The notes: generated from the letters alone by a model not told the origin. Shown: positions 18,233-28,160, counted from the stretch's first letter. The stretch: 64,000 bases of DNA from Oceanicaulis sp. HLUCCA04 (GCA_001314625.1 LJSH01000005.1:241740-305739), one strand, 5' to 3'. Program-made: numbers and translations.

Positions 18233-18778
18233 TCACTCTGGCGGGCTGATACGTAATTCCTGTGTCTGGACATTATCGCCGACGGGCGACTGATCGTCCG
18301 CACCGCTGACCGTTGCGGCGTGGATGATGACCGCGCCAGAGGAATCCTCTGGGGCCACCCATTCCAGCTCCCAGACGGCCTCGCCGCCTTCAAGGTGTTG
18401 CGGGGCCGAATGGCTGGCATACGTCACATCGTCAAGCGTGCCGGTCTGGGTGCCGTCGGCTTTGGCGGACAGCGTTCCGGCATTGCTGCCATCCTCGAAA
18501 CGCGCCGATAGCTGGAAGCCCGCGACAGCCGCGTCCGGGTCCATCGCTCTGACAAAGAAGCGGTAACGCGCGCCGGGATCGTAAACGTCCGGGCCGTCGA
18601 TCCGCAGCGCAATATCATCGCCTTGCGGCCCGGCAAAATGGCAGGACGCGCAGCTATCTTCGCCAAATCCGCCGGTATGCCCCAGCAGCGCGCCTTCAGG
18701 ATAGGCGGTTGCAGGCGCGCTGAAGACAAGACTGGCGAAGGCTGCCGCCCCCGCCAGACTGGCTTTCCTGCGCATCAT
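18233..18778 (-). CDS. secreted protein with a c-type heme motif and a Reelin/choice-of-anchor-like domain
   Basis: The 181-residue exported protein has a signal peptide of about 25 residues, then a single CASCH motif (CXXCH, covalent heme attachment) at about residues 43-47. A beta-sandwich domain with YDPGARYRFFVRA, FQLSARFEDGS and LEWVAPEDSSGAVIIHAA follows. That layout resembles proteins labelled choice-of-anchor V or Reeler-like. One heme with no evident second ligand motif suggests electron transfer or sensing, but this is inference. Its start overlaps the stop of the upstream beta-propeller gene (ATGA), so the two are coupled. Confidence 0.72.
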   Translation of the reverse strand: MMRRKASLAGAAAFASLVFSAPATAYPEGALLGHTGGFGEDSCASCHFAGPQGDDIALRIDGPDVYDPGARYRFFVRAMDPDAAVAGFQLSARFEDGSNAGTLSAKADGTQTGTLDDVTYASHSAPQHLEGGEAVWELEWVAPEDSSGAVIIHAATVSGADDQSPVGDNVQTQELRISPPE

Positions 18779-19782
18779 TCAGCGTCCTGCACTTCGGCGC
18801 GGCCGATCGTATTGGTATCGGCCCCGAACCAGATAAAACGGGTCTGCGGGTCAAACACCATGTGGCGGACCGTGCCGCCGCCGGAGGGCACTTCAACCGG
18901 CGCAGTGAAGGTTTCGGTTTCCGGATCAAAGCCGACAAACACGTTGGGCTGCGGGCCGGTTTCGACAAACCAGAGCATCCCGTTATCGTCGCTGGTCATG
19001 GCGTAGGGGCGGGCCTCACCTGCCGAAGGCGTGCGCCACTCGGTGATCTCCTCGCTCTCCATGTCATAGCGGCCGATATAGCCATCGGCATAATCGGCAT
19101 ACCAGACCGTGCCATCGCCCGGCAGGGCCATGCGGCGCGGGCGGGCGCTTTCGCGCGGCAGGTCAATCTCGCGCACCTCTCCATCGACGACTGTGGCAAT
19201 CCTGTTGGTGCCGACCAGCACCGACCAGGGCTGGTCATTGTCATCGACCATGATGCCGTAGGGGCGCGAGCCGCGGCGCTCCACGTCCCACAAGCTGATC
19301 TCGCGCGTCTCGCGGTCCATGAAGCCCAGCTGGTTGGCGCCTTGGAGGGTGAACCAGATATTGCCCTCGGAGTCGAAGTCCATGGTGTGAACATCGCGCG
19401 GGCCGTCGCCGGGTATCTCGATAATCTCGATCTCGCGGGTATCGGGATCGACAAAGCCGATATGGGCTGCCCGGTTGCCTGCATACCAGGCACCTTCCTC
19501 GTCCGCGATCACGGTGTGCGGGCCTGCGCCGTCAACGAGATCGGTGCGGGTGAACTCGCCGGTTTCCGGGTCGAGCGTGGCCACATAGTGCGAACGCTGT
19601 CCGACAAACCAGACCGTCCCGTCAGGCGCGACGTAAGGGTCGCGCGGGCGGCTGTCCTCGTAAGGAACCTCCCATTCGCGGATGTCGAGCGTCGCGCCGT
19701 GGGTTTCCTGTGCCAGAACCGCGGGGCTGGCCGACAGGGCCAGCGCGGCACTCAAGCCTAGCGATTGCATGAGGCGTGTCAT
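18775..19782 (-). CDS. periplasmic Vgb-like beta-propeller protein
   Basis: The roughly 335-residue protein has a signal peptide (MTRLMQSLGLSAALALSASP) and then about seven repeats with GTVWFVGQ, GNIWFTLQ, GTVWYADY and GMLWFVET, the blade signature of virginiamycin-B-lyase-like and SMP-30-like propellers. Lyase activity should not be assumed, because most relatives are uncharacterised. ATG 19782 follows a strong GGGAGGAG ribosome site and is preferred over the frame start at 19803. Transcription probably starts from the EcfG-type promoter 36 bp upstream, together with the heme-motif gene. Confidence 0.8.
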   Translation of the reverse strand: MTRLMQSLGLSAALALSASPAVLAQETHGATLDIREWEVPYEDSRPRDPYVAPDGTVWFVGQRSHYVATLDPETGEFTRTDLVDGAGPHTVIADEEGAWYAGNRAAHIGFVDPDTREIEIIEIPGDGPRDVHTMDFDSEGNIWFTLQGANQLGFMDRETREISLWDVERRGSRPYGIMVDDNDQPWSVLVGTNRIATVVDGEVREIDLPRESARPRRMALPGDGTVWYADYADGYIGRYDMESEEITEWRTPSAGEARPYAMTSDDNGMLWFVETGPQPNVFVGFDPETETFTAPVEVPSGGGTVRHMVFDPQTRFIWFGADTNTIGRAEVQDAE

Positions 19783-19817
19783 GTGAACTCCTCCCGTTTT
19801 CATGTTGCATTGGACAG

Positions 19818-19842
19818 AACGTTAGCCGGAGCGCGCGGTTCC
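19818..19842 (-). promoter_or_regulatory. EcfG-type promoter of the beta-propeller/heme-protein operon
   Basis: On the minus strand GGAAC (19842-19838) is followed after 16 bases by CGTT (19821-19818), a perfect EcfG consensus. The expected start near 19810 leaves a leader of about 28 nt with the GGGAGGAG ribosome site. Chance occurrence in a 64-kb window is possible, but placement in the 99-bp gap in the right orientation supports function. Confidence 0.75.
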
Positions 19843-19881
19843 GGCACGGCTTTCCACCTCACACCTTCGTGAGTTTGGTGC

Positions 19882-22800
19882 TCAGTGAAAATCCCGGCTT
19901 TTGGGGATGACGCGCACATCGCGCGGATGGCGTGCGTGGGAGCTGTCTTTTGGCGGCGGCCCGCGCCGCGCCATCACGGGCCTGCGCACCTCGTCGACCG
20001 GGGCCATCGCCCCGTCCAGCATCTCGCGCTGCGCGTCCTCGCTCAAGTAAAGCAGGTCGCGGGAGCGGTCCTCCAGCGTCTCCGCGATGATGTGGGTGAC
20101 ATTGTCGGCTGTCTGTACACGCCCCGTCACGCCAAGAATGCGCGCGCCCATGACAACAGGGCGGAAGCGCTCGGCCACCTTTTTCCAGACGATCAGATTG
20201 GCGATGCCGGTCTCGTCCTCGATGGTGATGAAGAGCACGCCCTTGGCGGTGCCGGGCTTCTGGCGCACCAGCACCAGCCCGCCGGTGCGCACCCTGCGGC
20301 CCGTCGGCGCGGCGCAGGCGGTTTGTGTGGCGGCGAAGCGCTCCGTATCCCAGAGGGGGCGTAACAGCGCCATGGGATGGCTTTTGAGCGACAGGCGCAG
20401 CGTCTGGTAGTCCTGCACCACATGTTCTGACAGCGGCATGTCCGGCAGCTGCGTCTGTCCGGTGTCTTCACCATCGCCTGCCAGCGCCAGCAGCGGGGCA
20501 GGGGCCTCAATCGTCTCTGCGCGTATCGCCCACAGTGCCTCGCGCCGCGAAAGCCTGAGCGAGGTGAAGGCATCGGCGCTGGCGAGCTTTTCCAGTGTCG
20601 CGCGCGGCAGGCGTGTGCGGGCGCGCAGATCGGCCGGGCTGGCATAGCCGGGCCCGCGCAAGGTGGTCAGCCGCGCCATCTCCGCTTCCTTCAGCCCGTC
20701 AATCTGGCGCAGGCCCACACGCAACGCGAACGGCCACGGGCCGCTATTGGCCGGCTCCAGAATATTGTCCCAGCGGGAGTGGTTTATGTCGGCGGGGCGC
20801 ACCTCCACGCCGTGTTCTTTGGCATCGCGCACGATCTGGGCGGGCGCGTAAAAACCCATGGGCTGGGCGTTCAGCAAAGCGGCGGCAAACACCTCCGGGT
20901 GGTGGCATTTGATCCATGAGGAGACATAGACCAGCAGCGCAAACGAGGCGGCATGGCTTTCGGGAAAGCCGTATTCGCCAAACCCCTTGATCTGGTCAAA
21001 GCAGCGCGCGGCAAAGTCCGGCGCATAGCCGCGGCCCACCATGCCCTGAATCATTTTCTCCTCGTAATTATGGATCGTGCCGACGCGGCGGAAGGTCGCC
21101 ATGGCCCGGCGCAGCCCATTGGCCTCGTCGGGCGTGAACTTGGCTGCATCAATGGCGATCTGCATGGCCTGCTCCTGAAAGAGCGGCACGCCCAGCGTAC
21201 GTTTCAGGATGCTCTCCAGCTCGTCTGCGGGCCCGTGGGCCGGTGCAGGTGAAGGGTAGGTCACGGCCTCCGCGCCCTTGCGGCGGCGCAGATAGGGATG
21301 GACCATATCGCCCTGAATGGGGCCGGGGCGCACGATGGCGACCTGTATGACGAGATCGTAGAAGCGTTGCGGCTTCAGCCGCGGCAGCATGTTCATCTGC
21401 GCGCGGCTTTCCACCTGGAACACGCCCAGGCTGTCGGCCCGGCACAGCATGTCATAGGTGGCGGTGTCATCGGGCGGAATGCTGGCCAGCGTGTGGTCGA
21501 TACCCTTGTGTTCGCGCAGCAGATCAAACGCCTTGCGGATGCAGGTCAGCATGCCCAGCGCCAGCACATCCACCTTCATGATGCCCAGCGCATTGATGTC
21601 GTCCTTGTCCCATTCGATGAAGGTGCGCGCCTCCATCGCGGCATTGCCTATGGGAACGGTTTCGGTCAGCAGGCCGCATGTCAGCACGAACCCGCCCACA
21701 TGCTGGGAGAGATGGCGCGGAAAGCCGATCAGCTGGCGCGTCAGGATGATCGCGCGGCGGATCATCGGGTTTTTCGGGTCGAGGCCGGTCTGTTCTATGT
21801 GTTTGTCGTCAATGCTCTTGCCCCAAGAGCCCCAGACCGTGCCGGCGAGCGCTGCCGACACATCCTCGGTCAGGCCCAGCGCCTTGCACACTTCGCGCAC
21901 GGCGGAGCGCGGGCGGTAGGAGATGACGGTGGCGGTCAGGCCCGCCCGCTGGCGGCCATAGCGCGCATAGACATATTGCATCACCTCCTCGCGCCGCTCG
22001 TGCTCGAAATCGACATCGATATCGGGCGGTTCGCGGCGTTCCTTCGACAGGAAGCGTTCGAACAGAAGGCTGCTGGTGGCGGGGTCCACGCTCGTGACAC
22101 CGAGGCAGTAGCAAACGGCGGAATTGGCCGCCGAGCCGCGCCCCTGACACAGGATTCCTTGCGCGCGCGCCCAGGCGACAATGTCGTTCACGGTGAGGAA
22201 ATAGGCCGCATAGTCCAGCTGCGCGATGAGGGCGAGCTCCTTCTCGAGCAGCGTCTTGACCTTGTCCGGCACGCCGTGCGGATAGCGCCAGTCAGCCCCT
22301 TTGGCGGTCAGATATTCCAGATGTGCCTGCGGGGTGGAGCCGGGCGGCACCGGCTCGTCCGGGTATTCATAGCGCAGCTCATCCAGGCTGAACGTGCAGC
22401 GCGCGGCGATGATTTGCGTGCGCGCAACAGCCGCTTCAAACCCGGCAAACAGGCGCGCCATCTCGGCCGGGGATTTCAGATGCCGTTCGGCATGGGGTTC
22501 AAGGCGGAAGCCTGCCTCATCAATGGTGCAGTGCTCGCGGATACAGCTCATCACGTCCTGCAAGGGACGCCGTTCGGGCGCGTGATAGAGCACGTCATTG
22601 ACGGCGGTGATGGGAACGCCCGCGCGGGCGCCAATCGCGTCCAGCATCGCGATCCGCTCCCGGTCCCGGCCCCGGTATCGCCAGGCTGCGGCCAGCCAGA
22701 CCCGCCCCGGCCAGCTTGCGCCAAGGCGCGTCAGCACGTCCTCGAAACTCTCGTCTGGTTCCTCCGGCGGGACGATGATGAAGCACTGGGCCTCGCTAGC

Positions 22801-23148
22801 CTCCATCACGTCCTCAAGGGTCAGGTGGCACTCGCCTTTGGGGGCTTTCATCTTGCCTTTGGAGATGAGGGCGCTCAGGCGGCCATAGGCGGCGCGGGTT
22901 TCCGGATAGCAGATGAGGCTGAGCCCGCAGACCAGATCCAGCCGTGCGCCCACCAGCAGTTTCAGCCCGTGCTCTTTCGCGGCGATATGCGCGCGCACCA
23001 CACCGGCCAGCGTGTTGCGGTCGGCCACGCCGATGGCAGACAGGCCCAGCGCCTTGGCCCGCTCCACCAGTTCGGACGCATGGCTCGCCCCGCGCAGGAA
23101 GGAGAAATTGCTGGTCACCTGAAGTTCGGCATAGGCAGGCGCGCTCAT
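19882..23148 (-). CDS. dnaE2: error-prone DNA polymerase III alpha subunit
   Basis: DnaE2 (ImuC) is the translesion polymerase of the SOS mutasome. The 1088-residue protein has the PHP domain ([20 protein letters not shown]), the polymerase core with [17 protein letters not shown] and the [14 protein letters not shown] catalytic acidic motif, and a late OB domain. It is shorter than replicative DnaE, as expected for this class. ATG 23148 (MSAPAYAEL) overlaps the imuB stop and is preferred over the frame start at 23163. It is the last gene of imuA-imuB-dnaE2. Confidence 0.96.
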   Translation of the reverse strand: MSAPAYAELQVTSNFSFLRGASHASELVERAKALGLSAIGVADRNTLAGVVRAHIAAKEHGLKLLVGARLDLVCGLSLICYPETRAAYGRLSALISKGKMKAPKGECHLTLEDVMEASEAQCFIIVPPEEPDESFEDVLTRLGASWPGRVWLAAAWRYRGRDRERIAMLDAIGARAGVPITAVNDVLYHAPERRPLQDVMSCIREHCTIDEAGFRLEPHAERHLKSPAEMARLFAGFEAAVARTQIIAARCTFSLDELRYEYPDEPVPPGSTPQAHLEYLTAKGADWRYPHGVPDKVKTLLEKELALIAQLDYAAYFLTVNDIVAWARAQGILCQGRGSAANSAVCYCLGVTSVDPATSSLLFERFLSKERREPPDIDVDFEHERREEVMQYVYARYGRQRAGLTATVISYRPRSAVREVCKALGLTEDVSAALAGTVWGSWGKSIDDKHIEQTGLDPKNPMIRRAIILTRQLIGFPRHLSQHVGGFVLTCGLLTETVPIGNAAMEARTFIEWDKDDINALGIMKVDVLALGMLTCIRKAFDLLREHKGIDHTLASIPPDDTATYDMLCRADSLGVFQVESRAQMNMLPRLKPQRFYDLVIQVAIVRPGPIQGDMVHPYLRRRKGAEAVTYPSPAPAHGPADELESILKRTLGVPLFQEQAMQIAIDAAKFTPDEANGLRRAMATFRRVGTIHNYEEKMIQGMVGRGYAPDFAARCFDQIKGFGEYGFPESHAASFALLVYVSSWIKCHHPEVFAAALLNAQPMGFYAPAQIVRDAKEHGVEVRPADINHSRWDNILEPANSGPWPFALRVGLRQIDGLKEAEMARLTTLRGPGYASPADLRARTRLPRATLEKLASADAFTSLRLSRREALWAIRAETIEAPAPLLALAGDGEDTGQTQLPDMPLSEHVVQDYQTLRLSLKSHPMALLRPLWDTERFAATQTACAAPTGRRVRTGGLVLVRQKPGTAKGVLFITIEDETGIANLIVWKKVAERFRPVVMGARILGVTGRVQTADNVTHIIAETLEDRSRDLLYLSEDAQREMLDGAMAPVDEVRRPVMARRGPPPKDSSHARHPRDVRVIPKSRDFH

Positions 23149-24704
23149 GGGAACAGCCCGCACACATACCAGCGCGGAGTGCCGCCGCGCTGATCATCAT
23201 AAAGCCCTTCGCGCATGAGCCAGTAGCGATGCCCGTCCTCATCCTCCACCCGGTAATAATCGCGCGCCCGCACGCCATTCGCGTTGCCGTGCCACCATTG
23301 CGGCCCGATCCGCTCCGGACCGTCCGCGCGCGCCACGCTGCGCGTTATCCGCCGCCAGGTGAAGCGGGCGGGCGGGCCGTCCGGCAATATGGCGATGGTC
23401 TCCACCAGCTCCGGCCGGTCGAGCACGATCAGGGGGCGCGGCCCGGTGCGGTGGCCCGTAACCGGCCAGGGGGCGAGCGTGCCGGGAAAGGGTGCCAGCG
23501 CTTCGCTATGATCGGGCAAATGGCTCTCATGGGCGGTGAAGACCTGAACCAGATCATCGCCCAGCCGGGCATTGAGACGGTCGGCCAGCGCCGCCGTTTC
23601 GCTGCTGTCTGCGCCCGGCACCGCCATGCCATCGGGCAGGGCGCTGGCCATCGCTTCCAGCGGGCCGGTGCCATGGGCGGTGAGCGTCATCAGATCAATG
23701 CCAAAGCCCGGATCCATCGTCTCAAGGCGTGGCGCGAACAGTTTCGCGATTGTGCGCCCATCCCGCCCCGGCCGGGAGAGGGTCAAGCTGACGGTTGCGC
23801 GCGTGCCGTCAGAGCGATAGCCGGTCAGGATAAAGCGCCGCGCGCCCTTGCCCGCCTGTTCAAGCTGGCCGGTCAGGTCGGCAAGCAGCTTTGAAAGCGC
23901 ATCCTCGATTCCCGAAAGGCTGAGGAGCGGTTCGGGGCCGGAAATCCGCGCGGTGAAGCGCGCCGGGCTTTTAAGGGGGATCAGGGGTTCGGGGCGCACG
24001 CAAAGCGCCTGATCGAGGCGTAACAGCACGTCCTGCGCGGCCATGCGGTTGCGGAATCGGCGGGCCAGCGCCGCGCGCTCGATTGCATAAAGCTGGCCGA
24101 TGCGCGTCAGCCCGAAACGGCGCAAGACCTGCACCGTGCACGCTTCCAGCCGCAGGGCGGCCACAGGCAGGGGCGCGAGCGCTTCGCGGGCCTTGCCGGG
24201 CGCGGCGCGCTGCAAGGGTTCCGCGCCATGCCGGGCGAGCGCCCACGCCGCGCCTGCGCTGTCTGCCAGTCCGAGGCGCGGCGTGAGGCCCAAACCTTCC
24301 AGTGCGCGCTTCATCGACACCAGAAAGGCTTCCTCTCCGCCGAACAGGTGCGCGCAGCCCGTTACGTCGAGGCGGATGCCGTCGACGCCGTCCATGGCGG
24401 TGAGGGGGGAAAAGCGCGTCATCCAGAGCGTCAGGCGTTTCAGGGCCAGCGCGTCCGCCTCGCGGTCGATTTCTTCGGCCACGAGGCCGGGCACGCGGGC
24501 GCGCGCATCGGTGAAACGTAAGCCCGGCTCCAGCCCCAGCGCGCGTGCAGCATCGTTCACCGCTGCCAGCGTGCGGCCATGCACACCTGTCTCGGTCAGT
24601 ACGAAGGGCGCGCCATCCTCAACCGGCCAGGGCGTGGTGCGGGCGCGTTTCAGGCGCTCCATCGGCCAGTGCGGGAACCAGACGCACACGAAGCGGCGCA
24701 TCAT
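23145..24704 (-). CDS. imuB: Y-family polymerase-like protein ImuB
   Basis: ImuB resembles DinB-type polymerases but is considered catalytically inactive; it links DnaE2 and the beta clamp. The 519-residue protein starts [19 protein letters not shown] and has [20 protein letters not shown] and LFGGEEAFL. In this stretch the canonical catalytic acidic residues of Y-family enzymes are not fully kept. The C-terminus holds [15 protein letters not shown] and [12 protein letters not shown] precedes ATG 24704. It overlaps imuA by 86 bp, an unusually long overlap for coupled genes. Confidence 0.93.
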   Translation of the reverse strand: MMRRFVCVWFPHWPMERLKRARTTPWPVEDGAPFVLTETGVHGRTLAAVNDAARALGLEPGLRFTDARARVPGLVAEEIDREADALALKRLTLWMTRFSPLTAMDGVDGIRLDVTGCAHLFGGEEAFLVSMKRALEGLGLTPRLGLADSAGAAWALARHGAEPLQRAAPGKAREALAPLPVAALRLEACTVQVLRRFGLTRIGQLYAIERAALARRFRNRMAAQDVLLRLDQALCVRPEPLIPLKSPARFTARISGPEPLLSLSGIEDALSKLLADLTGQLEQAGKGARRFILTGYRSDGTRATVSLTLSRPGRDGRTIAKLFAPRLETMDPGFGIDLMTLTAHGTGPLEAMASALPDGMAVPGADSSETAALADRLNARLGDDLVQVFTAHESHLPDHSEALAPFPGTLAPWPVTGHRTGPRPLIVLDRPELVETIAILPDGPPARFTWRRITRSVARADGPERIGPQWWHGNANGVRARDYYRVEDEDGHRYWLMREGLYDDQRGGTPRWYVCGLFP

Positions 24705-25338
24705 CCATCTCCATCAGGAAGGTTTCTCCAGCCCTTTGCGGAAACTCGCGCGAGCGCTCCAGCGTGACCTGCCAGCGCGCCCGTCCGGGTGCGCGCGGAT
24801 CAAGCCGGTTGGGCGCGCTGGGCGCGGCACTTACCCGCCAGCGATTATGGGCGGCGGTCGCCCCTTCGGTGCGCCATGAGCGCACGAGGATGACCGGCGT
24901 GGCGCTTGTCTCATGGGCCAGACTCAAGCGCCGGGTAAAAGTGAAGTCGGCGGTGTCCAGCTCGGCAATGACCGCGCCGATCGCGCGCGAGCGCGCGGCC
25001 TCGTCAATCGCGCGCAAAGCCTCGGTAGCCGTGCGGGTTTCCACCAGCATGACCCGGCCCGGGTCCGCCCCGAGCGCGGCCAGCCCGCGCGCGCTGATCC
25101 GGCCCAGATCAAGGCGCTGCTTGCGCGAACGCACCCACAGCCAGCCGCCCTGCGGCCTTGTGTGCGCAAACCCAACCGCCAGCCCCAGCGCGGCGGGCAT
25201 ATCGCTAAAGGCGGCCGGCGCAATTTCATGCACGCCCAGCAAGGGCGCGCCCAGCCTGTCTTCCAGACGCGCCGCCTCGCCCTCCATCCGGGGGGAGAGA
25301 CGCTTCAGGGGCAGGTCTTTGAACATCACTCGGGCCAT
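24619..25338 (-). CDS. imuA: RecA-like SOS mutagenesis protein ImuA
   Basis: The 239-residue protein has the ImuA pattern: HEIAPAAFSDMPAALGLAVG, LWVRSRKQRLDLGRISARGL, VMLVETRTATEALRAIDEAA, then TSATPVILVRSWRTEGATAA. It is a RecA-fold relative that works with ImuB and DnaE2. A LexA box ends 2 bp before ATG 25338. That placement suggests a leaderless mRNA, or else use of the in-frame ATG 25326 four codons later. Confidence 0.9.
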   Translation of the reverse strand: MARVMFKDLPLKRLSPRMEGEAARLEDRLGAPLLGVHEIAPAAFSDMPAALGLAVGFAHTRPQGGWLWVRSRKQRLDLGRISARGLAALGADPGRVMLVETRTATEALRAIDEAARSRAIGAVIAELDTADFTFTRRLSLAHETSATPVILVRSWRTEGATAAHNRWRVSAAPSAPNRLDPRAPGRARWQVTLERSREFPQRAGETFLMEMDDAPLRVRLVPALADGAPETRPHHALAG

Positions 25339-25340
25339 AT

Positions 25341-25355
25341 GTTCTTATTTTGTTC
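25341..25355 (-). promoter_or_regulatory. LexA operator of the imuA-imuB-dnaE2 operon
   Basis: The plus strand reads GTTC-TTATTTT-GTTC, an exact GTTC-N7-GTTC, the alphaproteobacterial LexA box. It abuts the imuA start and should repress the whole mutasome operon until DNA damage. Confidence 0.93.
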
Positions 25356-25372
25356 TTACGACCAAGAGTCAA
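25344..25372 (-). promoter_or_regulatory. probable sigma70 promoter of imuA overlapping the LexA box
   Basis: On the minus strand TTGACT (25372-25367) is followed after 17 bases by AATAAG (25349-25344), a fair -35 and a weak -10. The -10 lies inside the LexA box, a direct way to repress. The implied start falls within a few bases of ATG 25338. Confidence 0.45.
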
Positions 25373-25404
25373 GAGCGGTGATTCGGTTGGGGTCCTCATC
25401 CCTT

Positions 25405-25493
25405 CGTCATCCTCGCGCAGGCGGGGATCCAGAGACCATAGGGCTCAGCCTTCTACAAAACGGCTCTGGGTTCCCGCCTGCGCGGGAACGACG
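25405..25493. repeat. imperfect palindromic intergenic repeat
   Basis: Two 30-base arms (25405-25434 and 25464-25493) are near reverse complements, sharing CGCAGGCGGG and ending in CAGAG/CTCTG, with a 29-base spacer. The sequence resembles the short palindromic elements scattered between genes in alphaproteobacteria. No gene is seen in the 336-bp gap from 25356 to 25691; it is filled by this element, the perfect repeat copy at 25601 and unassigned sequence. Confidence 0.7.
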
Positions 25494-25600
25494 AGGGGTG
25501 TGGTATCGGCATGGTTTCCAACGGCACAAGCCGGAAAGCAAAAATGACTAGGTTCCGGCTCGGTGGCCGGGACCGCGGTGTTTATCACCGCGCCTTCCAA

Positions 25601-25630
25601 CCGGGTTCCCGGGCTTGACCCGGGATCCAG
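25601..25630 (+). repeat. 30-bp dispersed repeat, copy 1
   Basis: This 30-bp sequence (CCGGGTTCCCGGGCTTGACC followed by CGGGATCCAG) occurs again, perfectly, in opposite orientation at 32622-32651. It contains an internal palindrome around CCCGGGCTTGACCCGGG. It lies downstream of the threonine aldolase gene. Confidence 0.85.
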
Positions 25631-25691
25631 AAACGGGGCTCCGGATAGCCCTTCGGGCTTCCGGAATGACGAAGGTGGTGGGGTGAAAAAC

Positions 25692-26714
25692 CTACCCCTG
25701 CGCCGCTTTCACCACACGCGCCACGTCTTCCGGCTTTGTCTGCCAGCTGGTGACAAAGCGATAGCCGCCATGGGGCCAGGGGTAGAAGCCGGCATTGATG
25801 GCGTTCAGCGCATCGGCGGTTTCCTGGGGCAGGTCGATGAACACCTCATTGCCCTCTACCGGGTGCAGCAATTTCGCGCCGGGAAGGCCGCCCAGACCCT
25901 GTGCCAGCTCTGCTGCCATGGCATTGGCATGAGCGGCCAGTTCCAGCCAGCGCCCATCATCCAGCCAAGCCTCGAACTGGGCGGCGACATAGCGCATTTT
26001 GGGCACCATGTGCCCGGAGCGCTTCTGGCGGGCCCGCAGGCTCTCAAAGCGGTCCATAGCGGAGGGAAACAGGATCACGGCCTCTGCCGCCAGCGCGCCG
26101 CCCTTGGTTGCGCCAAGGCTCAAGACATCGACGCCCGCCCGCCATGTCAAATCCGCCGGATCGCATTTGAGATGCGACAAGGCATTGGCAAAGCGCGCGC
26201 CGTCCATGTGGACTTTTAGCCCGCGCGCCTTGGCAAGTCCTGCCAGCGTCCTGACGCTTTCCACATCGTAGGCGGTGCCCGACTCGGTGAGGTTGGAGAG
26301 GCTCAAGACAGAAGGCGGCGTGGTGTGGACAAAATCCGAGGGCCATTCGGCCAATGCCGCCTGCACGGTTTCAGGTGACAGGCGCGCATGCTCGCCGTGC
26401 AGGGGCACCAGCTTGGCCCCGCCGGTGAAAAACTCCGGCGCGCCGCGCTCGTCACGGTGAATATGCGCTTCGTCATGGCATAAAATGACCGTGTCGGATG
26501 GAGCCAGCACGGATAGCGCCAGCGCGTTCGAGGCGGTGCCGGAGACGGTTAGTACAAGCTCCAGATCAGTGGAGAAGATCTCTTTAAGACGGGCTTTTAC
26601 GCGCGCGGAGATCGCGTCATTGCCATAGCTGGCCTGCGCGCCGTCATTGGCGCGTACCATTGCGTCCAGAAGGGCAGGATGGGCGGGTGCGGTGGTGTCT
26701 GACAGGAAGCTCAT
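25692..26714 (-). CDS. low-specificity L-threonine aldolase family PLP enzyme
   Basis: The enzyme family cleaves threonine to glycine and acetaldehyde with pyridoxal phosphate. The 340-residue protein has FLSDTTAPAHPALLDAM at the start, VSGTASNALALSVL, the HMDGARFANAL segment with the cofactor-contacting aspartate, and SLGATKGG with the Schiff-base lysine. The length is normal. It stands alone, with GGDEF upstream and repeats downstream. Substrate preference (L-threonine or L-allo-threonine, or another beta-hydroxy amino acid) is not readable from sequence. Confidence 0.9.
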   Translation of the reverse strand: MSFLSDTTAPAHPALLDAMVRANDGAQASYGNDAISARVKARLKEIFSTDLELVLTVSGTASNALALSVLAPSDTVILCHDEAHIHRDERGAPEFFTGGAKLVPLHGEHARLSPETVQAALAEWPSDFVHTTPPSVLSLSNLTESGTAYDVESVRTLAGLAKARGLKVHMDGARFANALSHLKCDPADLTWRAGVDVLSLGATKGGALAAEAVILFPSAMDRFESLRARQKRSGHMVPKMRYVAAQFEAWLDDGRWLELAAHANAMAAELAQGLGGLPGAKLLHPVEGNEVFIDLPQETADALNAINAGFYPWPHGGYRFVTSWQTKPEDVARVVKAAQG

Positions 26715-26764
26715 GGGCGTGAAGCTGGCATCAGTTCATCGCCCGATCAACGCTCTATGGCGGT

Positions 26765-27496
26765 TCAGGCAGCGGCCTGCTTGCGCGCATACATGGCGGC
26801 GTCGGCTTCGGCCATGGCCGTTTCCGGCGTGATGCCACTTTCCAGAGCCTGTACGCCCCAGGCGGCCTTGAGGTTCAAGGTCAGCCCTTCAAAGTGGATT
26901 GGAGCCTCGGCAATGGCATCGGCCAGTTCCTCGGCCTTGCGCTCAGCCGCTTCGACCGCGGTAAGCACCAGAACCACGCCAAACTCGTCTCCGCCAAGGC
27001 GGCCTACTGCATCGGTGTCACGCAGCTTGGAGGACAGCGTATCGGCCACGACCTTGAGCGCTTCATCGCCGGCCGCATGGCCGTACGTGTCGTTGATGGC
27101 CTTGAAGCCGTTGAGGTCGAAATAGACCAGGGCTGAAGGGGCATCATGGCGCTCGGCCAGTGACAGGGCTTTGGACACTTCGCGCAGGAAGGCGCGCCGG
27201 TTCAGCACCGGAAGGAGCACATCGCGGTCAGCCAGGCTCTCCAGATCACGCACCTTGGCACGCAGCGCCTCGGTTTCCCGGCGCAACTGGTCGACCTCGC
27301 CCATCAGGGTAAGAAGCGCGCGCTGGACATTCGGGGTCAGTTCGGCTTCCGGCACGCCCATGATCGAGGCGGTGTCACCCGTGCGGCGTACCGGGGCAGG
27401 GGCCAAAGCCGCGCTTGCAGCTTCGCTGCGCGCCACGCTGCCGGCCGGGCCTGCTGCCGCAACACCGCCCGCTGTTCCACTGGATCGCACCCGCAT
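26765..27496 (-). CDS. diguanylate cyclase (GGDEF domain)
   Basis: The 243-residue soluble protein has an Ala-rich N-terminal part, a short coiled coil (about 58-88, LMGEVDQLRRETEALRAKV), then a GGDEF domain with DLNGFKAINDTYGHAAGDEAL and the intact active-site motif RLGGDEFGVVL. The DxLT-like segment is DRDVLLPVLNRRAF. No membrane helix or sensory domain is seen, so input is probably through the N-terminal helix or a partner. An RxxD inhibitory site in the usual place is not evident (SSKLRDTDAVGRLGG has RDTD four residues before GRLGG). Confidence 0.9.
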   Translation of the reverse strand: MRVRSSGTAGGVAAAGPAGSVARSEAASAALAPAPVRRTGDTASIMGVPEAELTPNVQRALLTLMGEVDQLRRETEALRAKVRDLESLADRDVLLPVLNRRAFLREVSKALSLAERHDAPSALVYFDLNGFKAINDTYGHAAGDEALKVVADTLSSKLRDTDAVGRLGGDEFGVVLVLTAVEAAERKAEELADAIAEAPIHFEGLTLNLKAAWGVQALESGITPETAMAEADAAMYARKQAAA

Positions 27497-27589
27497 ATTC
27501 CCGATCCTTTCCGTACCGATTCCGGCGCAGTCTTGTTGATCGTGGTTAATAAAGGCTCAAGTCGGCGTAGGGGGCAGTTCATCACCGGC

Positions 27590-27617
27590 TTGACGCCAAA
27601 CGGCTTATGGCTAGGCT
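27590..27617 (+). promoter_or_regulatory. candidate sigma70 promoter of purEK
   Basis: TTGACG (27590-27595) and TAGGCT (27612-27617) are separated by 16 bases, 31 bp before the purE start. The fit is moderate. The gap also separates purE from the divergent GGDEF gene. Confidence 0.45.
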
Positions 27618-27647
27618 CGCGCGCTTTCCGCTGCCCGGAGGCTGCGT

Positions 27648-28151
27648 ATGGCGACCCGTTTTCCAGACCCTTCACCGCCCGTGGCGGTCATCATGGGCTC
27701 GCGCTCGGACTGGCCGACCATGCAGCATGCCGCCGACGCGCTGGAGGCTCTGGGCATCGCCCATGATGCGCGCGTGATCTCGGCGCACCGCACGCCGGAC
27801 CGGATGGTGGATTTTACAAAAAGCGCCAAGGCACGCGGCGTGAAAGTGATCATCGCGGGGGCGGGCGGCGCCGCACACTTGCCCGGCATGGTGGCCTCGC
27901 TGACCGAGCTGCCTGTACTGGGCGTGCCGGTTAAATCAAAAGCGCTCAAAGGCCTCGACAGCCTGCTCTCGATTGTTCAGATGCCCGGCGGTGTTCCGGT
28001 CGGCACGCTGGCTATCGGCGAGGCGGGCGCGAAGAATGCGGGCTTGCTCGCGGCCTCCATACTGGCGCTCACCGATAATGCCCTTGCAGACAGGCTGGCC
28101 GAGTATCGCGCTGCCCTGAGCGACAGCGTGCCCGACAGCGTAGAGGACTAG
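27648..28151 (+). CDS. purE: 5-(carboxyamino)imidazole ribonucleotide mutase
   Basis: PurE converts N5-CAIR to CAIR in purine synthesis. The 167-residue protein has [27 protein letters not shown], the [14 protein letters not shown] active-site loop and [26 protein letters not shown] precedes ATG 27648. purK follows after 9 bp, the usual pair. Confidence 0.97.
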   Translation: MATRFPDPSPPVAVIMGSRSDWPTMQHAADALEALGIAHDARVISAHRTPDRMVDFTKSAKARGVKVIIAGAGGAAHLPGMVASLTELPVLGVPVKSKALKGLDSLLSIVQMPGGVPVGTLAIGEAGAKNAGLLAASILALTDNALADRLAEYRAALSDSVPDSVED

Positions 28152-28160
28152 ACAGGCTCG

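Noticed and set aside
21298..23193. 631-codon open frame opposite dnaE2
   Set aside because: It is a shadow of the polymerase gene, without recognisable protein features.
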